Shown one piece after another: positions 14,005 to 23,110 of a stretch of 59,545 bases of DNA. Made by a program: the position numbers and the translations under genes. The stretch's first letter is position 1. The number at the start of each line of letters is the position of its first letter. The notes below the pieces were generated by a model, which had not been told where the DNA came from, did not search any database, and saw nothing but the letters and a program-made list of their open reading frames with translations. The stretch covers positions 1 through 59,545 of the forward strand of contig NETF01000164.1 of assembly GCA_002172675.1 (NCBI GenBank). Direction: 5' to 3'. This DNA is from an unicellular cyanobacterium SU3. Its GTDB lineage: Bacteria; Cyanobacteriota; Cyanobacteriia; Cyanobacteriales; Microcystaceae.

Positions 14005-14316
14005 ATGGAGTTTGAGTGGGATAATCAAAAAAACAAAATCAACATTGAAAAACATGGAATTGATTTTAATTTCGCCAAAGAAGTCTTTTCAGGAGTCTGG
14101 ATCTCAAAACCTGACAAGAGAAAAGACTACGGTGAAGAAAGATTAATTGCTTTGAGACTTTTAGGAGAATTTATCCTAGTTATAGTCTATACCCTACGAG
14201 GGGAAAAAATACGAATCATATCTACAAGACCCGCTAATAAACAAGAAAGGAGTATTTATTATGCCTATGTCACGAGAGGAACAATTAAAGATCCTTGGTC
14301 AGATGAAAGAATCTGA
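14005..14316 (+). CDS. brnT: BrnT-family RNase toxin
   Basis: A 103-aa protein with the complete BrnT pattern: MEFEWDNQKNKINIEKHGIDF, F-x-x-A-x-x-V-F, and the C-terminal KIRIISTRPANKQER. BrnT inhibits translation through RNA cleavage and is neutralised by BrnA. It overlaps the brnA start by 56 bases. Compare the broken brnT at 63-401, which lacks the Trp codon kept here (W5). Confidence 0.92.
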   Translation: MEFEWDNQKNKINIEKHGIDFNFAKEVFSGVWISKPDKRKDYGEERLIALRLLGEFILVIVYTLRGEKIRIISTRPANKQERSIYYAYVTRGTIKDPWSDERI

Positions 14317-14512
14317 TATAGATTATTCAGATATACCTGCGACTGATACCGAATTTTGGCAAGAAGCTACTGTTAATAATGCCCTAAAAATTTCTGTAAC
14401 TCTCAAGCTTGATCCCTCAGTTTTTGCTTGGTATAAACAGCAGTTTCCCCAAGAATATCAAACTTTGATTAATGCTGTATTAGAAAAATATATGATAGAA
14501 CATAATTGTTAA
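14261..14512 (+). CDS. brnA: BrnA-family antitoxin
   Basis: An 83-aa protein starting at the ATG at 14261, eight bases after AAAGGAG. The acidic linker DIDYSDIPATDTEFW is typical of BrnA antitoxins. The tail KISVTLKLDPSVFAWYKQ is a ribbon-helix-helix DNA-binding segment. BrnA binds the BrnT dimer and represses the operon. Toxin-first order is normal for this system. Confidence 0.9.
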   Translation: MPMSREEQLKILGQMKESDIDYSDIPATDTEFWQEATVNNALKISVTLKLDPSVFAWYKQQFPQEYQTLINAVLEKYMIEHNC

Positions 14513-14558
14513 TCATATACTTCTGAACGGGTTTAATGATATTAACCCCCTATTTAAT

Positions 14559-17500
14559 TCATAAATTTTCTTCAATTTTTCCCTCTGCATGATGCACAAT
14601 ATTTCTTAATTGATCCAAAATATTACTATCAACATCTTGCCATAACCCTCTTTGATTTGCTTCTAATAATCTTTCGGCCATATCTCGCAACGCCCAAGGG
14701 TTTTTGTCTTGGATAAATTGTTGTACTGTCTCATCAAATAAGTAAGCTTCTGCTACTCCTTGATACATGAAATTTTCCACACAGTTGGTTGTGGCATCAT
14801 AAGCAAATAAATAGTCGACGGTTGCTGACATTTCAAACGCCCCTTTATAACCATGTCTCATTACGCCTTTGATCCATTTTGGATTAACCACACGGGAACG
14901 ATAAACCCTAGTAATTTCTTCTTTTAATCGTCTAACTTTCGGATTAGCGGCAATAGAGTTATCTCCAAAATAAGTCTCAGGATTTTTACCCGTTAACGCT
15001 TTTGCAGCAACGGTTAACCCCCCTTGGAACTGATAATAATCATCGGAATCTAAGAGATCGTGTTCTCGATTATCTTGATTATGTAAGACAATTTGTAACT
15101 GTTTTAAGCGTCTCTCAAATACTTCAGGAACCCCGTGACCTACTCCATTTTGATCGTAAGCGTAACAACTCCAGTTCATGTACGCTTTGGCTAAATCTTG
15201 CTCATTTTCCCAATTTTGTGCCTCAATTAATCCCTGTAAACCGGCACCATAAGACCCAGGTTTTGAGCCGAAAATACGATAACCTGATTTCAATTTTGCT
15301 TGTTCTTCGGTTAACCCTTGTTGCTGCCAAAATGTCTGTTCTTCTTCTACCTTTGCTGCTAAAGGATTGATACTTTTTGATTCTTCTAGGCTTGACACAT
15401 CTTTGATCACTTTGTATAGTAGTTGTAGTAAGTTAGGGAAGCTATCTCTAAAAAATCCAGATACCCGTACCGTTACATCTACACGGGGTCGCCCTAACAC
15501 CGATGGCTTAAGGATTTCATAGTCAACTACCCGACGGGATAAGCCATCCCAGATCGGTTGTACTCCTAATAAGGCTAATACTTGAGCAATATCGTCTCCT
15601 CCTGTACGCATGGTAGAGGTTCCCCAGATGGAAATAGCCAAGGTTTGGGGGTATTCCCCGTTATCTTGAGTATAACGCTCAATCAGGGCTTCTGCTGCTT
15701 TTCTGCCTACATCCCAAGCAGTTTGGGTGGGGATAGCACGGATGTCTACAGAATAGAAGTTGCGTCCGGTGGGTAAAACTTCTGGTCTACCTCGGGTGGG
15801 TGCGCCGGATGCACCACTAGGAACATAATTTCCGTTTAAACCTCTCAATAAGTTAGTAATTTCTTGGGGGGTTTGATAGAGTTTTGGCAGTAAAAAAGTT
15901 TTGATCCAATTTAGTTCTTTTTGGGTTAGGGGAAGGTTGGTGTGATGATCGGTTTGGGGGTTGGTGATTAGGTTTTTAATTAATTCTTGGCTATATTTTT
16001 CTAGGGTTTCAATTACGTCTCCGACAATACGGCATTGTTTTATGGTCGCGCAAAGGCGCAAAGGCGCAAAGGAGGAGATTTTAGGAGGGGAAAAGGGGAG
16101 TTTTGGATCGGTGGTTAAGGGGTTTATTTGTAGGTTGATATCCTGGGCGATCGCTGTTGTTAAACCTAGGCGATCTAAGTTAGGATAACGCGCAATAGAA
16201 ATGATTAAATCTCGTAATTGTGTGTTTTGGGGACAAGTTCCTAGAATGTGCAAACCGTCTCTTATTTGTGCTTCTTTTAGTTCACATAGATAACCATCTG
16301 CAAGGGTTAAAAATTGAGATAAACTATCGTTGTTTATATTATTTATTCCTAGATCTTGATTAAGGTTGGTTTCTGTGACTAATTTTCTGATGCGATCGCC
16401 GATTATTTTTAATCGTTTGGGATCTAAGGTTTGGGCTTCGTAATATTCATCGATTAAAGTTTCTAATTGTTGTAAATCACCGTATAATTCTGCACGGGTT
16501 AAAGGGGGGGTTAAATGATCTAAAATGATGGCATGAGAACGGCGTTTTGCTTGGGAACCTTCTCCAGGATCATTAACTATAAAGGGGTAAAAGTTTGGTA
16601 TAGTTTTTAAGGCTATTTCTGGATAACAAGTTGATGATAAGACTAAGCTTTTGCCGGGTAGCCATTCTAAGTTACCGTGTTTACCGACATGAATAATAGC
16701 ATCTGCTTTAAAGTGGTGTTTTAACCAGTAATAATAAGCTAAATAATGAGGGGTAGGTTCTAAGTCTGGTGCATGATAGTTTAAACTAGGGTCAAAGTCA
16801 TAACCTCTCGAGGGTTGAATACCAATAAAAATATTACCTAATTGAATGCCAGAAATAGGATAAGAGGTAACATTATTTGCTTCAGGAATACCATTCCAAC
16901 GTTGTGTGATTTGTTGTTGAGTTTCTGTGGGTAACGTTTGAAAATATTGTTTATATTCTGCACAAGAAATAAATTGATGAATAGGACGTAACTCTTTACT
17001 TTCAGGATCATTGGTTATCTCTTGAGTTAATCTTTGGATTAGTTCATTTCCTGTTTTTGGTATATCTTTGATAGTGTAACCTTCTTGTTGTAATGCTTGT
17101 AAAATTTTGATACAACTTTCAGGGGTATCTAAACCAACGCCATTAGCTATTCTGCCATCTTTATTAGGATAATTTGCTAAGATTAAAGCAATTTTTTTCT
17201 TAGAAGTAGGGATAGTTTTAAGCCTAATAAAATTAGTGGCTAATTCAGTAACGAACTTGATTCTATCTTCTACAGATTCATAAATAATAACATCAGTTTG
17301 TAACTGTTCGTTCCAGGTGGCTACCGACTTAAAAGAAACAGCGCGAGTGATTATTTTACCATCTACTTCGGGTAAAGCAACATTCATTGCTACATCTCTC
17401 GGATTTAATCCTTGAAAGCTATTTTTCCATTGTTCAACTGTTCCACTACTAAAGATAACTTGTAAAATAGGAATATCTAAACTTTGCCATAAATTACTAC

Positions 17501-18317
17501 AAGCATTATCATCAATTTTCCCTAATGAAAAACTGGTTGTATTTAAAATTAACTGAACAGGATGATTAGATAGAGACTGAAAATAATCAATCAATTTATT
17601 TTGAATATCAGGATCACGTAAAGAAGAAACAAAAATAGGAATAGAATTGATTTTTTTGTCTAACAAACTTTTACATAAAGCATCAATCGGTTGTAAATTA
17701 CCAGCTAAATAATGAGAGCGATAAAAGAGAATAATGGCATTAGAAAAGTCAGGATTATTTTCTACATTATTCTGATAAATACCAAAATCAGGAACAATCT
17801 TCGGTTCAGCAGGATTATAATTGGTTTGCCAACAAAGATCAGATAAAAATTTTAAACCATTAAGCCAATTTTCTTGGCCTCCTTGAGTTAAATAACACCA
17901 TAACTTATGACTGTGGGAAAAACTAACAGTCGAATGACTCATTAAGGTTTCATCTAACTGATCATCCCCCGGTAAAATAAAGAGAGTAATCTGATTTAAC
18001 TCAGCAATTTCTTTAATAACTTCTAACCCATAAGGCCAATAAGACTGACCTCCCAATAATCGTAAAATAATTATATTAGCCTGAGATAATACTGTCTCAG
18101 CATAAGTATCAATACTCAATTGTTGTTGTAATTGTAGAATATTTGTTGCGCGTATTTCAGGGAAATGATCACTTAAAAAAGGTAAACAAGCAGCTAAACT
18201 TTGAATATCTGTATCTGCTGCGCTTAAAAAGATAATAGGTGCCGGGTTTTGTTCAATAAAGATAACCCCTTCTTGTTGAGCATTCCAACCTCCGGGGGTA
18301 GCCGCTATTCGATGCAT
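14559..18317 (-). CDS. cobN: Cobaltochelatase large subunit
   Basis: A 1252-aa CobN/magnesium-chelatase H-like protein. Conserved segments include IIHVGKHGNLEWLPGK, NDPGEGSQAKRRSHA, APTRGRPEVLPTGRNFYSVD, SIWGTSTMRTGGDD and the long C-terminal part with MRHGYKGAFEM. The length and the GTSTMRTGGDD form fit CobN rather than ChlH. It inserts cobalt into hydrogenobyrinate a,c-diamide. Cyanobacteria use it without obvious CobS/CobT, perhaps with ChlI/ChlD. Near residue 750 it carries SSFAPLRLCATIKQ, encoded by a short tandem repeat (16049-16072). No cobalamin riboswitch is visible upstream. Confidence 0.92.
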   Translation of the reverse strand: MHRIAATPGGWNAQQEGVIFIEQNPAPIIFLSAADTDIQSLAACLPFLSDHFPEIRATNILQLQQQLSIDTYAETVLSQANIIILRLLGGQSYWPYGLEVIKEIAELNQITLFILPGDDQLDETLMSHSTVSFSHSHKLWCYLTQGGQENWLNGLKFLSDLCWQTNYNPAEPKIVPDFGIYQNNVENNPDFSNAIILFYRSHYLAGNLQPIDALCKSLLDKKINSIPIFVSSLRDPDIQNKLIDYFQSLSNHPVQLILNTTSFSLGKIDDNACSNLWQSLDIPILQVIFSSGTVEQWKNSFQGLNPRDVAMNVALPEVDGKIITRAVSFKSVATWNEQLQTDVIIYESVEDRIKFVTELATNFIRLKTIPTSKKKIALILANYPNKDGRIANGVGLDTPESCIKILQALQQEGYTIKDIPKTGNELIQRLTQEITNDPESKELRPIHQFISCAEYKQYFQTLPTETQQQITQRWNGIPEANNVTSYPISGIQLGNIFIGIQPSRGYDFDPSLNYHAPDLEPTPHYLAYYYWLKHHFKADAIIHVGKHGNLEWLPGKSLVLSSTCYPEIALKTIPNFYPFIVNDPGEGSQAKRRSHAIILDHLTPPLTRAELYGDLQQLETLIDEYYEAQTLDPKRLKIIGDRIRKLVTETNLNQDLGINNINNDSLSQFLTLADGYLCELKEAQIRDGLHILGTCPQNTQLRDLIISIARYPNLDRLGLTTAIAQDINLQINPLTTDPKLPFSPPKISSFAPLRLCATIKQCRIVGDVIETLEKYSQELIKNLITNPQTDHHTNLPLTQKELNWIKTFLLPKLYQTPQEITNLLRGLNGNYVPSGASGAPTRGRPEVLPTGRNFYSVDIRAIPTQTAWDVGRKAAEALIERYTQDNGEYPQTLAISIWGTSTMRTGGDDIAQVLALLGVQPIWDGLSRRVVDYEILKPSVLGRPRVDVTVRVSGFFRDSFPNLLQLLYKVIKDVSSLEESKSINPLAAKVEEEQTFWQQQGLTEEQAKLKSGYRIFGSKPGSYGAGLQGLIEAQNWENEQDLAKAYMNWSCYAYDQNGVGHGVPEVFERRLKQLQIVLHNQDNREHDLLDSDDYYQFQGGLTVAAKALTGKNPETYFGDNSIAANPKVRRLKEEITRVYRSRVVNPKWIKGVMRHGYKGAFEMSATVDYLFAYDATTNCVENFMYQGVAEAYLFDETVQQFIQDKNPWALRDMAERLLEANQRGLWQDVDSNILDQLRNIVHHAEGKIEENL
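16049..16072. repeat. GCGCAAAGG short tandem repeat inside cobN
   Basis: The 9-bp unit GCGCAAAGG is repeated about 2.7 times. On the coding strand it yields FAPLRLCA. Similar GGCGCAAAGG repeats are known dispersed elements in cyanobacterial genomes. The repeat lies in a variable linker between LTTDPKLPFSP and VGDVIETLEKY, so it probably inserted where it is tolerated. Confidence 0.65.
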
Positions 18318-18400
18318 TAAAACTCCTTAATATTTAAAGAAAATGAGGTTTCAGGATAGGATAGGAAAATGGAGAGATTCTATTTAAGGATTATGTCTCT

Positions 18401-20710
18401 TTGCCTCTAACCTTGTCCAATGTAATGAATTCTGTTTCAAAATCTATTTTACGTCGAACTTTACCGATAAGTATATTTGAGGAGCTTTGTTCTCTTTGGC
18501 GAGAGCTAGTAGAAATTGAAGATTCTACCGCCATATTGCTCAATGATTCTGTAATTTCTTCAGAAATAGTAAATGTTTCTGAAATTTTGGGAGCTAAAAC
18601 TTTTTATTTACTGTTATCCTCCCAGTTATGTGCTTTATTACAAGGTACCCTCAACGCTTCATCTTTATCCTATCAGGTAACAATTACTTGCGAACCCCAA
18701 GCGATCGCCGAGTTTACTCACAAGTTACAGCAACACCTTGATCCTGGCTCTCCTTGGCACGATCGCCTGAGTCCATATCTATCTCCTCATCTACCCCCAT
18801 TAAACCCCCTACAATCCCATTTTAACGGTCGCTTATGGAATATTTTAGTACCGAAATTCTCAGAAGCCTCAGAAGTCATGTACGAGGGACTTAGGGTTTG
18901 TGAACCAGTTGAAGATGCCCTGCGTCAACAAGTTGCTCAAGAAAGACTTTTAAATCAAGTTGTTGGTCAAATTCGTCAAAGTTTAGACTTATCGGTTATT
19001 TTACAAACAGCTGTTAGAGAATTACGCAGTTTTTTGCAGGTTGATCGTTTAGTTATCTATGAGTTTAGAGAAAAAACTATTTCAAATTCTCATACAGAAA
19101 ATGTACGGCAAACTGGGGGGTTAGTAACCTACGAAGCACGAGTTTCTCAAAGTATTCCTTCTTTATTAAATGTCGTTGTAGAAGATACTTGTTTTACTAA
19201 TATTCCTCAATATAAATATAAGTACCGTCAGGGACAAATTGTGTCCATTGATGATGTAGAAATGAGATACGCAGCGTCTTTATGTTTAAGTAAATTTCTA
19301 GAACAATATTGGGTACTGTCTAAATTAATTGCTCCTATGGTCGTAAATGGTAAATTATGGGGATTATTAATTGCTCATCAATGCTTTAAAAAAAGACAAT
19401 GGCTAGAGAGTGAAAAAGCATTTTTAGGACAAATAGGGGAACATTTAGCTGTTGCTATTTATCAAGCACAATTATATGCTCAAGTTCAAGAACAAAAAAA
19501 CAACTTTGAACAGCGAGTGATAGAAAGAACTCAAGAACTTCGAGATACTTTAGTGGCTTCTCAAGCAGCTAATCATTCTAAAAGTGAATTTTTAGGGAAT
19601 ATGAGTCATGAATTACGAACTCCGTTAACTTGTATTATTGGCTTATCAGGAACCTTATTACATTGGTCACAGGAAAGCTCAAACTTACCCTTAGATAAAC
19701 AACAAAAGTATTTACAAACTATTCAAAATAGTGGTAAGCATTTATTAGATATGATTAATGAAATTCTCGAATATTCTAACTTACAATCAGGAAAATATGT
19801 GCTAGGAGTTCGAGAATTTTCTTTAACAAAAGTCGCTCAAAATGTTATTCAAAGGGTGAGTGATGAAGCTGAACATCGTCGTATTAACTTAGAACTGGAT
19901 TTACAAATTAATGACCAACAAGATAGCTTCTATGCTGATCCAGAAAGGGTTCAACAGATTCTTTACCATTTACTGAATAATGCTTTAAAATTTACCTCAG
20001 AAAATGGAACAGTTACCTTAAGAATTTGGCGAGAAAAAAATCAACTTTCTTTAGAAGTAGAAGACACAGGAATAGGAATCAAAGAAGAGCAAATTCCTTT
20101 ATTATTTGAATCATTCCAACAATTAGAAAATTCTCGCCGACGTATGTATGGAGGAACAGGGTTAGGATTAGCTTTAACGAAACAATTAGTAGAACTTCAT
20201 GGAGGAACTATTGAAGTTGAATCTATTATCAATCAAGGTTCTACTTTTATTGTTAGACTTCCTAATCAACCTCAAAATCAATACAAATCCTTGAAATATT
20301 TAGAAAAAAATAGAGCTTTATTTACCAAAAATAAAACGATTATTTTAGTAGAAAGTAATGAAGAAATTGCTACATTAATCGGTGAGTTGTTAACTGCAGC
20401 CAATTACCATTTTATCTGGTTGATGGATGGATCGAAAGTGTTCAAAAAACTAGAATTATTGGAACCATCAGCAGTTATTTTAGATCAAGATTTATCAGAG
20501 GTATTAAAAATCAATGAATCCTTAAAACAATTACCAAAAACTAAAGAGACTAAAGTGTTAGTATTAAGAGATGAAATCACCTCAAAAGAATGGACAGAAA
20601 TTTCTCAAATGGGCATTGATGACTATTTAATTAAACCTATTCAGCCAAATCTGCTTTTAAAAAGAGTTAATGCGTTAATGTTTAGCAATAATGAAGTAGA
20701 AAATGAGTGA
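18401..20710 (+). CDS. Hybrid sensor histidine kinase (GAF, HisKA, HATPase, degenerate receiver)
   Basis: A 769-aa protein without membrane segments. The order is: N-terminal region (1-180); GAF domain (about 190-355) with VVEDTCFTN and RYAASLCLSKFL; coiled coil; HisKA with the H-box FLGNMSHELRTPLTCIIG; and HATPase with LLNNALKF, DTGIGIKE and GGTGLGLAL. The C-terminal receiver-like domain keeps ILDQDL and LIKP, but the first acidic pair is ES and the switch Thr/Ser is not evident, so it may not accept phosphate normally. A TTG at 18401 follows AAGGA by 10 bases. An ATG at 18425 is the alternative. Confidence 0.88.
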   Translation: MPLTLSNVMNSVSKSILRRTLPISIFEELCSLWRELVEIEDSTAILLNDSVISSEIVNVSEILGAKTFYLLLSSQLCALLQGTLNASSLSYQVTITCEPQAIAEFTHKLQQHLDPGSPWHDRLSPYLSPHLPPLNPLQSHFNGRLWNILVPKFSEASEVMYEGLRVCEPVEDALRQQVAQERLLNQVVGQIRQSLDLSVILQTAVRELRSFLQVDRLVIYEFREKTISNSHTENVRQTGGLVTYEARVSQSIPSLLNVVVEDTCFTNIPQYKYKYRQGQIVSIDDVEMRYAASLCLSKFLEQYWVLSKLIAPMVVNGKLWGLLIAHQCFKKRQWLESEKAFLGQIGEHLAVAIYQAQLYAQVQEQKNNFEQRVIERTQELRDTLVASQAANHSKSEFLGNMSHELRTPLTCIIGLSGTLLHWSQESSNLPLDKQQKYLQTIQNSGKHLLDMINEILEYSNLQSGKYVLGVREFSLTKVAQNVIQRVSDEAEHRRINLELDLQINDQQDSFYADPERVQQILYHLLNNALKFTSENGTVTLRIWREKNQLSLEVEDTGIGIKEEQIPLLFESFQQLENSRRRMYGGTGLGLALTKQLVELHGGTIEVESIINQGSTFIVRLPNQPQNQYKSLKYLEKNRALFTKNKTIILVESNEEIATLIGELLTAANYHFIWLMDGSKVFKKLELLEPSAVILDQDLSEVLKINESLKQLPKTKETKVLVLRDEITSKEWTEISQMGIDDYLIKPIQPNLLLKRVNALMFSNNEVENE

Positions 20711-20790
20711 TCAGTGATCAATTAAATTGATTGCGAATATTTATCCATTTACTGCTCAAATTATAAATTTTATACAATAAAAATTAGCTT

Positions 20791-21459
20791 ATGATCATAC
20801 CAAAATCTAGTTTAATTGTTTCCTGTCAAGCCCCGATTGATTCTCCATTATTTGACCCTAAAATTATTGCTGCGATGGCCAAAGCTTCCGTTAATCAAGG
20901 GGCAAAAGGAATAAGAGTTAATACCCCTAATCATGTTAGACAAGTGAGACAAGAATTGCCCAATATTCCTATTATTGGACTATGGAAACAGGACTATTCA
21001 GGGTATGATGTTTATATTACGCCCTGTTATAATGATACCGTTGCGATCGCTGAGGCCGGGGCTGATATTATTGCTATTGATGGAACCTTAAGAAAGCGTC
21101 CCCAAGGAGAAAAATTAGCCGATTTAATTAACAATATTCATCAAAAATTAGGAAAATTAGTGATGGCTGATGTAGACACTATAGAAAATGCGATCGCCTC
21201 AGCCCAAGCAGGGGCAGATTTTGTTGGAACCACCCTTTATGGTTATACCAAAGAAACTGAAAATTTGAGTCCTCCCGGATTTTCATTATTAGAAGAAATG
21301 AGGCAAAAATTATCCGTTCCTATTATTGCAGAAGGAGGAATTTCTATCCCAGAAGATGCCAAAAAAGCCTTAAATTATGGAGCTTATTCCGTTGTTGTGG
21401 GAACCGCGATTACAGGAATTGATTTAAAAGTAAAAGCCTTTCAAGCGATGTTTAAGTAA
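20791..21459 (+). CDS. nanE: N-acylglucosamine-6-phosphate 2-epimerase
   Basis: A 222-aa TIM barrel with the NanE pattern: LIVSCQAPIDSPL at the start, GAKGIRVNTP, IIGLWKQDYSGYDVYITP, GADIIAIDGTLRKRP, LVMADVDT, FVGTTLYGYT and IAEGGI. It interconverts N-acetylmannosamine-6-phosphate and N-acetylglucosamine-6-phosphate. The catalytic Lys (LWKQD) and Glu (AEGG) are present. No other sialic-acid gene is nearby. The following RDD membrane gene starts 11 bp later, so they are probably co-transcribed. Confidence 0.92.
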   Translation: MIIPKSSLIVSCQAPIDSPLFDPKIIAAMAKASVNQGAKGIRVNTPNHVRQVRQELPNIPIIGLWKQDYSGYDVYITPCYNDTVAIAEAGADIIAIDGTLRKRPQGEKLADLINNIHQKLGKLVMADVDTIENAIASAQAGADFVGTTLYGYTKETENLSPPGFSLLEEMRQKLSVPIIAEGGISIPEDAKKALNYGAYSVVVGTAITGIDLKVKAFQAMFK

Positions 21460-21470
21460 GCAAAAATTCT

Positions 21471-22076
21471 ATGTATTCTAATCAATTACCTCCCACTAAT
21501 CGCCGCTTTCCTAAAGTTCCCCTAGATCGTCGTGCCTATGCTTTTTTATTAGACTTTATAACCGTATGGTTTCTGAGTTCTTTTTTTCAAGGATTGGTTA
21601 AAAACCTAGTATTTTTCGGTATTTGGCTAATTTTAAGAGTCATTATTGTTGGAAAAAATAAAGGACAAAGTTTAGGAAGTTGGGCGTTTGATATTAAAGT
21701 CATTGACCTTCGATTTTTACGAATTCCTGGGTTACAAGAATTAGCTAAACGAGAAGCCATTTTAGGATTTGCTGCCATGTTGGCTATGGTGGGATTAAAT
21801 ATTAATTTTAAAAATGGATTATCGATGTTAATATTTATTACTCCTTTAATTATCGATTGTGGCATTGCCATTGGAGATGAAGAATATAATCAAGCTTTTC
21901 ATGATAGAGTAGGCAACACTATTGTGATTCAAACTGAACGGGGATTTTCTTTAGATTTACGGTTAAAGAAATTGTGGAAAATTTTCAAAGCAAAAATACA
22001 AAGTCGTCAAAATAAACAGCAACGTGATCGAGATGATTACTACGATAATTACGACGACTACGATGATCGATATTAA
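21471..22076 (+). CDS. RDD-family membrane protein with an acidic Asp/Tyr tail
   Basis: A 201-aa protein with PLDRRAYAFLLDFITVW at 17-33, the Arg-Asp pattern that names the RDD domain, and three or four membrane segments up to about 140. NKGQSLGSWAFDIKV is also typical. The last 25 residues, after a basic stretch, are almost only Asp, Tyr, Arg and Asn. Function is unknown for most RDD proteins. Some are ion exchangers. Confidence 0.8.
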   Translation: MYSNQLPPTNRRFPKVPLDRRAYAFLLDFITVWFLSSFFQGLVKNLVFFGIWLILRVIIVGKNKGQSLGSWAFDIKVIDLRFLRIPGLQELAKREAILGFAAMLAMVGLNINFKNGLSMLIFITPLIIDCGIAIGDEEYNQAFHDRVGNTIVIQTERGFSLDLRLKKLWKIFKAKIQSRQNKQQRDRDDYYDNYDDYDDRY

Positions 22077-22087
22077 AACTCTGAATT

Positions 22088-22129
22088 TCTGCCTCCTACC
22101 ATCTGCCTCCTGCCCTCTGCCTCCTGCCT
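22088..22129. repeat. Three 14-nt tandem units (TCTGCCTCCTGCCC type)
   Basis: Units at 22088-22101, 22102-22115 and 22116-22129 differ at one to three positions. Such CTGCCTCCTGCC arrays are common between cyanobacterial genes. It separates the RDD gene from cruF. Confidence 0.75.
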
Positions 22130-22206
22130 TCTTTAAGTTTAGTATTATCTTTTTTTATAAAGTTTTGTAAACTAGAATTTAACTCACAGATTATCGATAG
22201 AAACTC

Positions 22207-23097
22207 ATGAATACCCTTATGCGCGTAGAACGCATTCTTGTGATTGGCCATATTTTCTCTATGGCCTTTGGTTTAGCAGGATTATTGCTAGTGTTACCTA
22301 ATCCTGATTTTATTGCTAGTTTACCCCCCATTGGCAAAACCGCCTTTGCTTGGTCTATGGCCGGCGGTGGCGTAATGTATATGTTGTTAGGAATGGCCGC
22401 CGTAACTGTCTATGCTTATCGAACCCTTGGGGTGTGGCATTGGTTGGGCTTTATGTTACCCGCTTTAGGCATTTCCTTAACCAGTGAATTATTGGGAACC
22501 AGTACCGGGTTCCCTTTTGGTCACTACCGCTACTTAACAGGATTAGGCTATAAAATCGCGGGGTTAGTTCCCTTCACCATTCCCCTGTCTTGGTTTTATT
22601 TAGGATTTAGTGCTTATTTAATTGCCCGCGCCGGATTAAATAATAAAATTTCTCAAAATTGGCTAAAAATAGTTGCTTCTATCGTCCTCGGTTCCATTTT
22701 CTTAACTGCTTGGGATTTTGTTTTAGATCCAGCCATGAGTCAAACCACCATGCCGTTTTGGGTTTGGGATCAACCAGGGGCATTTTTTGGAATGCCTTAT
22801 CAAAACTTTGCCGGTTGGTTCGGAACTGGGGCAATTTTTATGACTGTTGCTAGCTTAATTTGGAAAGTTAAACCCTTTAATTTTCCTCAACATAACTTAG
22901 GACTGCCTTTAGCCATCTATGTCAGTAATTTTGCTTTTGCCATGATTATGAGTTTAGCGGCAGGAATTTATATTCCGGTGTTGTTAGGGTTAATAGTTGG
23001 TTTAATCCCTGTATTGGTATTGTATCGTCTCGCTGATACCCCAACAGAGGCTGATATTCCCGAAAATCTCGTCAAGGTGTCTTTTAATAATGGATAA
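22207..23097 (+). CDS. cruF: Gamma-carotene 1',2'-hydratase CruF
   Basis: A 296-aa protein with about eight membrane helices. It matches the cyanobacterial CruF family: LTSELLGTSTGFPFGHYRY, PFTIPLSWFYLGFSAYL, TAWDFVLDPAMSQ and WVWDQPGAFFGMPYQNFAGW. CruF hydrates the psi-end of carotenoids in the myxol glycoside pathway in the membrane. The glycosyltransferase gene cruG follows after 13 bp, the arrangement known from Synechococcus, which supports the call. Confidence 0.93.
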   Translation: MNTLMRVERILVIGHIFSMAFGLAGLLLVLPNPDFIASLPPIGKTAFAWSMAGGGVMYMLLGMAAVTVYAYRTLGVWHWLGFMLPALGISLTSELLGTSTGFPFGHYRYLTGLGYKIAGLVPFTIPLSWFYLGFSAYLIARAGLNNKISQNWLKIVASIVLGSIFLTAWDFVLDPAMSQTTMPFWVWDQPGAFFGMPYQNFAGWFGTGAIFMTVASLIWKVKPFNFPQHNLGLPLAIYVSNFAFAMIMSLAAGIYIPVLLGLIVGLIPVLVLYRLADTPTEADIPENLVKVSFNNG

Positions 23098-23110
23098 TTG
23101 ACAATGGATT

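Noticed and set aside
13257-14512. Uma2, SLOG and BrnTA as a defence island
   Set aside because: Each family occurs widely as single genes in cyanobacteria, the BrnTA pair is divergent from the other two, and no defence core gene is present.
18318-18400. Cobalamin riboswitch upstream of cobN
   Set aside because: Only 83 bp separate cobN from the kinase gene, too short for the aptamer, and no B12-box-like sequence was seen.
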